The notes under the pieces were generated by a model. The model was not told the DNA's origin. It searched no databases and saw only the letters and a list, made by a program, of their open reading frames with translations. Shown piece after piece: positions 1 to 5,681 of a stretch of 5,681 nt of DNA (within the stretch, counting starts at the first letter, position 1; the number at the start of each line of letters is the position of its first letter). Made by a program: the position numbers and the translations under genes. This stretch comes from Nocardioides sp. (lineage in GTDB: Bacteria; Actinomycetota; Actinomycetes; Propionibacteriales; Nocardioidaceae): the NCBI GenBank assembly GCA_021166815.1, contig JAJPEO010000100.1, positions 1-5,681 on the forward strand, read 5' to 3'.

Positions 1-1300
<1,300 letters not shown>

Positions 1301-1304
<4 letters not shown>

Positions 1305-1387
1305 CCGCCGCGCGAGGCCGCACCGGTCTGCACCTGTACGCCACCGCGACGCAGCGGTCGAACTGCAAGGGAACCAACAAGCGATGA
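1301..1387 (+). CDS. Possible 28-residue small ORF bridging sdhA and sdhB
   Basis: A GTG at 1301-1303 overlaps the sdhA stop as GTGA. The frame stays open for 28 codons and ends at a TGA (1385-1387) that overlaps the sdhB ATG as ATGA. An AGAGG at 1288-1292 lies 8 nt before the GTG, a good Shine-Dalgarno position. The peptide would begin [18 protein letters not shown] and end in a basic stretch rich in Lys, Arg and Asn. It has no recognisable domain or membrane segment. Third positions are G or C in 24 of 28 codons, compatible with coding but not decisive in this GC-rich DNA. If translated, it would carry ribosomes from sdhA straight to sdhB and couple their synthesis. The tiling of both ends could also be chance, because sdhB has its own ribosome binding site. 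Confidence 0.28.
1367..1373 (+). promoter_or_regulatory. Ribosome binding site of sdhB
   Basis: AAGGGAA lies 10 nt upstream of the ATG at 1384. This purine-rich match to the anti-Shine-Dalgarno sequence fixes the start of sdhB. No promoter-like element is evident in the 79-bp gap, so sdhB is presumably transcribed from upstream of sdhA. Confidence 0.7.
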
Positions 1388-2127
1388 AGCTCACGCTGAA
1401 GATCTGGCGTCAGGCCGACGCCGCCGCCGCGGGCGGGATGCACACCTACGAGCTCGACAACGTCTCCGGGGACATGTCCTTCCTCGAGATGCTCGACGTG
1501 CTCAACGAGGAGCTGAACGAGAAGGGCGAGGAGCCTGTCGCGTTCGACTCCGACTGTCGCGAGGGCATCTGCGGCATGTGCTCGCTGATGATCAACGGCG
1601 ACGCGCACGGCCCCGAGGTCACCACGACCTGCCAGCTGCACATGCGCTCCTTCAAGGACGGCGACACGATCACGATCGAGCCGTGGCGCTCGGAGGCGTT
1701 CCCGGTCATCAAGGACCTCGTCGTCGACCGCACGTCCTTCGACCGGATCATCCAGGCCGGTGGCTTCATCTCGGCCAACACCGGTTCGGCCCCCGAGGCG
1801 AACGGCGCCCCGGTCAACCGGGACAAGGCGATGCGCGCCTTCAACGTCGCGACCTGCATCGGTTGCGGCGCGTGCGTGGCGGCCTGCCCCAACGGCTCGG
1901 CCTCGCTGTTCATGGGCGCCAAGATCACCCACCTCGGCGAGCTCCCCCAGGGCCAGCCCGAGCGCGACAGCCGCGTGGTCAACATGGTCGCCCAGCACGA
2001 CCACGAGGGCTTCGGTGGCTGCACCAACATCGGTGAGTGCGCGGCCGCCTGCCCCAAGGAGATCCCGCTCGACGTGATCTCCCAGCTCAACAAGGACCTC
2101 CGCACGGCCATCAAGCACGGCTTCTGA
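1384..2127 (+). CDS. sdhB: Succinate dehydrogenase iron-sulfur subunit SdhB
   Basis: A 247-residue electron-transfer subunit that wires SdhA to the quinone site in the membrane subunit(s). All three cluster motifs are intact. The N-terminal plant-ferredoxin-like domain has C58, C63, C66 and C83 (CREGICGMC...C) for the [2Fe-2S] centre. The C-terminal bacterial-ferredoxin-like domain has C158, C161 and C164 (CIGCGAC) with C223 for the [4Fe-4S] centre, and C168, C213 and C219 for the [3Fe-4S] centre. The spacing CTNIGEC matches the C-x-x-I-x-x-C pattern of the E. coli three-iron site, with Ile in place of a fourth Cys. The length matches actinobacterial SdhB (about 250). The ATG start is supported by AAGGGAA 10 nt upstream and by the typical N-terminus [10 protein letters not shown]. 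It follows sdhA in an operon and converges on the nuclease-like gene across a gap filled with palindromic repeats. Cluster assignments are by analogy with characterised SdhB proteins. Confidence 0.98.
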   Translation: MKLTLKIWRQADAAAAGGMHTYELDNVSGDMSFLEMLDVLNEELNEKGEEPVAFDSDCREGICGMCSLMINGDAHGPEVTTTCQLHMRSFKDGDTITIEPWRSEAFPVIKDLVVDRTSFDRIIQAGGFISANTGSAPEANGAPVNRDKAMRAFNVATCIGCGACVAACPNGSASLFMGAKITHLGELPQGQPERDSRVVNMVAQHDHEGFGGCTNIGECAAACPKEIPLDVISQLNKDLRTAIKHGF

Positions 2128-2151
2128 GGTCTGCCCCCGCATCGCCCCCGG

Positions 2152-2201
2152 GCGGTGAGTGAGCCACATTCCGTACGTCGGAAACGTGGCTGGCTCACCG
2201 C
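2152..2201. repeat. 50-nt palindrome, copy 1
   Basis: The left arm is GCGGTGAGTGAGCCACATT, the 12-nt core is CCGTACGTCGGA, and the right arm is AACGTGGCTGGCTCACCGC. The arms pair except at arm positions 9, 10 and 17. The inner part can extend as TTCCG/CGGAA around a TACGT loop. It lies 24 bp after the sdhB stop. Confidence 0.9.
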
Positions 2202-2234
2202 CCGCCGGCGTCTCTGGCGCGTGACTCACCTGGT

Positions 2235-2284
2235 GCGGTGAGTGAGCCACATTCCGTACGTCAGAAACGTGGCTGACTCACCGC
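2235..2284. repeat. 50-nt palindrome, copy 2
   Basis: It has the same left arm as copy 1, core CCGTACGTCAGA, and right arm AACGTGGCTGACTCACCGC. Arm mismatches are at positions 10 and 17 only. In a minus-strand RNA, position 17 becomes a G-U pair. The spacer just before it contains ACTCACC (2224-2230), which could alternatively pair with GGTGAGT (2237-2243) at the start of this copy. Confidence 0.9.
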
Positions 2285-2317
2285 CCGCCGGCGTCTCTGG
2301 CGCGTGGCCCACCTGGT

Positions 2318-2367
2318 GCGGTGAGTGAGCCACATTCCGTACGTCAGAAACGTGGCTGACTCACCGC
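2318..2367. repeat. 50-nt palindrome, copy 3
   Basis: It is identical to copy 2 over all 50 nt. It ends 15 bp from the stop codon of the minus-strand nuclease-like gene, so it would fold at the 3' end of that gene's transcript. Confidence 0.9.
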
Positions 2368-2382
2368 TCACGGGGTCGTGCG

Positions 2383-3330
2383 TCAGGCGGCGAGACGTCC
2401 CAGCTCGCGTACGACCTCCCTGAGCGGCCGGAACAGCAGCGCCCACCGCTCGGTGAGCTCGGGCGCCGGACCGTCGTACCCCGCCTCGACCAGCATGCGG
2501 TGGATCCGGCGCACCACGGTGCGGGGCGTCCGCAGCGTCTCCTTGGTGACCAGCTCGTAGTCCGCGCCGATGCGCCTGAAGGCGCGGTAGCGGTCGATGT
2601 CGCTGATGTACTGGCTGCGGTCCTCCTGGTGCTGGCTGCCCTCGTACTCCGCGATGCGTCGCCATCGAGCCCACCACAGGTCGGGGGTGAGCCACTCCCC
2701 GTCGCCGATCTCGATGGCGGCATTGACTTCCGGGTCGGGCAGGCCCGACCAGCGCACGAGGGCCAGCAGCTCCGACTCGGGCAAGGACCGGCAACGCCCG
2801 TCGAGGTGCTCCAGCACCCACGCCGCCTCCTTGCAGCCCCACCGCCATCTCTGCTCGTGCACCAGGGTGTCGAGCTCCTCGAGGTCCAGGAGCTCACGGT
2901 GCACCAACCAGGAACCCACCTTGATGGCGTCGATGACCCTCGCCTCCACGCAGTGGGCGACAAAGGCGGCGGTCGGCGTCACGCCGACCTCGTCGCACGG
3001 CGGCATCAGCACCGTGCGGTGCAGGAACACGCCCTGCAGCGCGAGGTGGTGGTCGCCCTGGGCGACGAAGTGCAGCGGCGAGGGGGAACCGTACGCGAGT
3101 CCCGCCTGACGCAGGCGCGTCAGACCGGTGGTGCGAGCGGCGGCGGGAAGGGCCAGACTCGCCGCCTCGACCTCGTCGTCGAAGGACATCACGTGGTCGC
3201 GGTGGCGGTAGACGGCCTCGTGGACGCGCGTGAACTGGACCCCCTCGAGCACGCGGGCGCTGATGCCCGCCGCCAGGGCCTCACCTCGCGAGAACGGGCG
3301 GCTGCGGAACTCCTCGGGAACCGTGAACAC
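2383..3330 (-). CDS. AbiEi-like N-terminal / DUF559 (Vsr-like) nuclease-domain protein
   Basis: A 315-residue protein of a family that I recognise as common in Nocardioides-type genomes and usually annotated as hypothetical, AbiEi-family antitoxin-like or DUF559. The N-terminus (about 8-45: FRSRPFSRGEALAAGISARV, then VYRHRDHV) resembles the winged-helix start of AbiEi-like proteins. The C-terminal part (about 182-280) looks like a PD-(D/E)XK/Vsr-type nuclease: SLPESELL with E185, GLPDPEVN, TPDLWW with D217, then EYEGSQH with E228, E230 and H234, followed by a YISDIDRYRAFRRIGADYEL segment. Acidic residues at the expected places suggest it may be catalytic, but this is inference. I chose the GTG at 3330 because the next residues FTVPEEFRSRPF match the usual family N-terminus. 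The frame stays open to an ATG at 3498, but that ATG lies inside a palindromic repeat and the added residues look non-coding. No clear ribosome binding site precedes the GTG. The gene is bracketed by 50-nt palindromes on both sides, and its role is unknown. Confidence 0.75.
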   Translation of the reverse strand: MFTVPEEFRSRPFSRGEALAAGISARVLEGVQFTRVHEAVYRHRDHVMSFDDEVEAASLALPAAARTTGLTRLRQAGLAYGSPSPLHFVAQGDHHLALQGVFLHRTVLMPPCDEVGVTPTAAFVAHCVEARVIDAIKVGSWLVHRELLDLEELDTLVHEQRWRWGCKEAAWVLEHLDGRCRSLPESELLALVRWSGLPDPEVNAAIEIGDGEWLTPDLWWARWRRIAEYEGSQHQEDRSQYISDIDRYRAFRRIGADYELVTKETLRTPRTVVRRIHRMLVEAGYDGPAPELTERWALLFRPLREVVRELGRLAA

Positions 3331-3480
3331 GGCGACGACGATGGGCCAGCGGCCGATCGAGCCACCACCGCTCGCCGGCCACCTTGTGGATGAGCGTCGC
3401 CCAGGCAGGGCTGTGGACCGGAACGGGCGCCCTCCGCAGCTCGCGGCAGCCCGCCACCCCGTGCCACCAGCTGGTCGTGA
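3331..3480. other. Upstream region of the nuclease-like gene, likely promoter or leader
   Basis: These 150 bp lie between the chosen GTG start and palindrome copy 4. They should hold the promoter of the minus-strand nuclease-like gene, but I see no convincing -35/-10 pair. Two DnaA-box-like nonamers occur on the minus strand: TCATCCACA (complement of 3385-3393, one mismatch to TTATCCACA) and CGGTCCACA (complement of 3412-3420, a weaker match). Nothing else stands out. Confidence 0.35.
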
Positions 3481-3530
3481 GCGGTGAGTGAGCCACATTC
3501 GTACGCGACGAAATGTGGCTCACTCACCGC
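3481..3530. repeat. 50-nt palindrome, copy 4 (perfect arms)
   Basis: The 19-nt arms GCGGTGAGTGAGCCACATT and its exact reverse complement flank the 12-nt core CGTACGCGACGA. This is the only copy with perfectly paired arms. The core can extend the stem by CGT/ACG with one bulged A. It lies 150 bp upstream of the nuclease-like start codon. Confidence 0.93.
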
Positions 3531-3552
3531 GCCACCGCCGACACCTCCGCCA

Positions 3553-3602
3553 GCGGTGACCCAGCCACATTGTCAGGCCCGGGAATGTGGCTCACTCACC
3601 GC
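3553..3602. repeat. 50-nt palindrome, copy 5
   Basis: The left arm is GCGGTGACCCAGCCACATT, the core is GTCAGGCCCGGG, and the right arm is AATGTGGCTCACTCACCGC. Arms pair except for a three-base internal mismatch at arm positions 8-10. The core is unrelated to copies 1-4, yet total length remains 50 nt. A 22-nt stretch without clear structure (3531-3552) separates it from copy 4. Confidence 0.9.
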
Positions 3603-3621
3603 GCCCGCGGATGAAGGTGGC

Positions 3622-5429
<1,808 letters not shown>

Positions 5430-5433
<4 letters not shown>

Positions 5434-5681
5434 CTCTTCTTCCTGAGCACTGCCACCGCGGCGAGCATCGCTGCGGCGCCGGCCGCGAAGGCGGCTCGTG
5501 GGTCAGCCCGGGTGAGGCCGGGGGCAGCGGTCGGAGACCCACCGGCGGCCACCACCGCGGGCGCGGCGGCGGGCAGGTCGATCCGCGGACCCTCGACGGC
5601 GCTCTCGGCGGCCAGCCGGGCCTCCCGGATCGCCCGCGCCTCCGGGGAGGTGTGGGCCCAGGCCGCGGCGAGCACGACCAC
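5430..5681 (-). CDS. Unrecognised protein with C-terminal membrane tail (N-terminus outside window)
   Basis: Only the last 83 residues are visible; the frame is open at the window edge and the true start is probably beyond it (a GTG sits exactly at 5681, so a start there cannot be excluded). The sequence has a helical, charged stretch (about 12-30, SPEARAIREARLAAESA), then an Ala/Pro-rich linker (about 33-58), then one hydrophobic segment (about 63-79) followed directly by the basic end RKKR. This is a C-terminal membrane anchor with the positive end probably in the cytoplasm. The stop overlaps the GTG start of the ABC exporter by four bases, so the two are almost certainly cotranscribed. I do not recognise the family and assign no function. 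Confidence 0.6.

Larger units (their letters stand above)
2152..2367. repeat. Tandem array, 83-bp period, three 50-nt palindromes
   Basis: Three palindromes start at 2152, 2235 and 2318, exactly 83 bp apart, separated by two 33-nt spacers (2202-2234 and 2285-2317). The spacers are identical except for two bases, so this is a duplicated 83-bp unit and not a CRISPR array. Palindromes 2 and 3 are identical and differ from copy 1 at two positions, suggesting that the 2/3 duplication is the more recent. The array occupies most of the 255-bp gap between the convergent sdhB and nuclease-like genes (2128-2382), the usual place for bidirectional terminators. There are no T-tracts, so any termination would depend on the hairpins alone. 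The other bases of the gap (2128-2151 and 2368-2382) show nothing recognisable. Confidence 0.93.

Noticed and set aside
2152..2367. CRISPR-like array of regularly spaced repeats
   Set aside because: The repeats are spaced regularly, but the two spacers are nearly identical to each other (two differences in 33 nt), and there are no cas genes; it is a tandem duplication.
2128..2382. Classical Rho-independent terminators for sdhB and the nuclease-like gene
   Set aside because: Strong hairpins are present, but none is followed by a T-tract on either strand, so a classical intrinsic terminator is not supported even if the hairpins may aid termination.
2684..2698. GGGTGAGCCACTCCC inside the nuclease-like gene, resembling part of the palindrome arm
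   Set aside because: The match is short and partial, there is no paired second arm, and it encodes conserved-looking residues (GEWLT); most likely chance.
2500..3393. 297-codon plus-strand open frame antisense to the nuclease-like gene
   Set aside because: It mirrors the minus-strand gene in GC-rich DNA; its product has no recognisable motif, whereas the minus-strand product has clear family features.
5532..5681. Possible sortase-type signal (LPAAAP, hydrophobic segment, RKKR) in the partial protein
   Set aside because: LPAAAP is not an LPXTG-type motif and lies more than 20 residues before the hydrophobic segment, too far for a sorting signal; a simple tail anchor fits better.

Overview
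The window reads as chromosomal DNA of a high-GC Gram-positive actinobacterium. Third codon positions are almost all G or C, GTG starts are used, and the succinate dehydrogenase subunits are of the actinobacterial kind with closely spaced sdhA-sdhB. The nuclease-like protein in the middle resembles a family I associate with Nocardioides and relatives, so Nocardioidaceae is my best guess, from recall rather than from a search.

Layout. On the plus strand, the last two thirds of sdhA (1-1304) is followed by complete sdhB (1384-2127). Together they form the catalytic half of succinate:quinone oxidoreductase, and the membrane subunit sdhC probably lies upstream, outside the window. A possible 28-codon small ORF (1301-1387) exactly bridges sdhA and sdhB with start/stop overlaps at both ends. 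On the minus strand, read from right to left, there is the C-terminal end of an unrecognised protein with a membrane tail (5430-5681), a GTGA-overlapping full-length ABC exporter half-transporter (3622-5433), and a 315-residue protein with an AbiEi-like N-terminal region and a DUF559/Vsr-like nuclease C-terminal region (2383-3330).

The most striking feature is a family of 50-nt palindromes. Each has 19-nt arms around a 12-nt variable core, and the length is identical in all five complete copies. Three copies stand as an 83-bp-period tandem array (2152-2367) in the convergent gap between sdhB and the nuclease-like gene. Two more plus an orphan half-arm (3481-3632) lie between that gene and the ABC exporter, and the half-arm supplies the exporter's stop codon. 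The nuclease-like gene is therefore bracketed on both sides by the same palindrome. This resembles the arrangement of REP elements around RAYT transposase genes, but here the enclosed gene encodes a different, restriction-like fold. Whether the gene and the repeats form a functional unit cannot be decided from this window. The hairpins could equally act as bidirectional terminators or as dispersed repeats that happened to land in two neighbouring gaps.

The remainder is ordinary: respiratory and TCA-cycle genes on one side, an exporter operon on the other. No tRNA, rRNA, CRISPR array or insertion-sequence transposase was seen.
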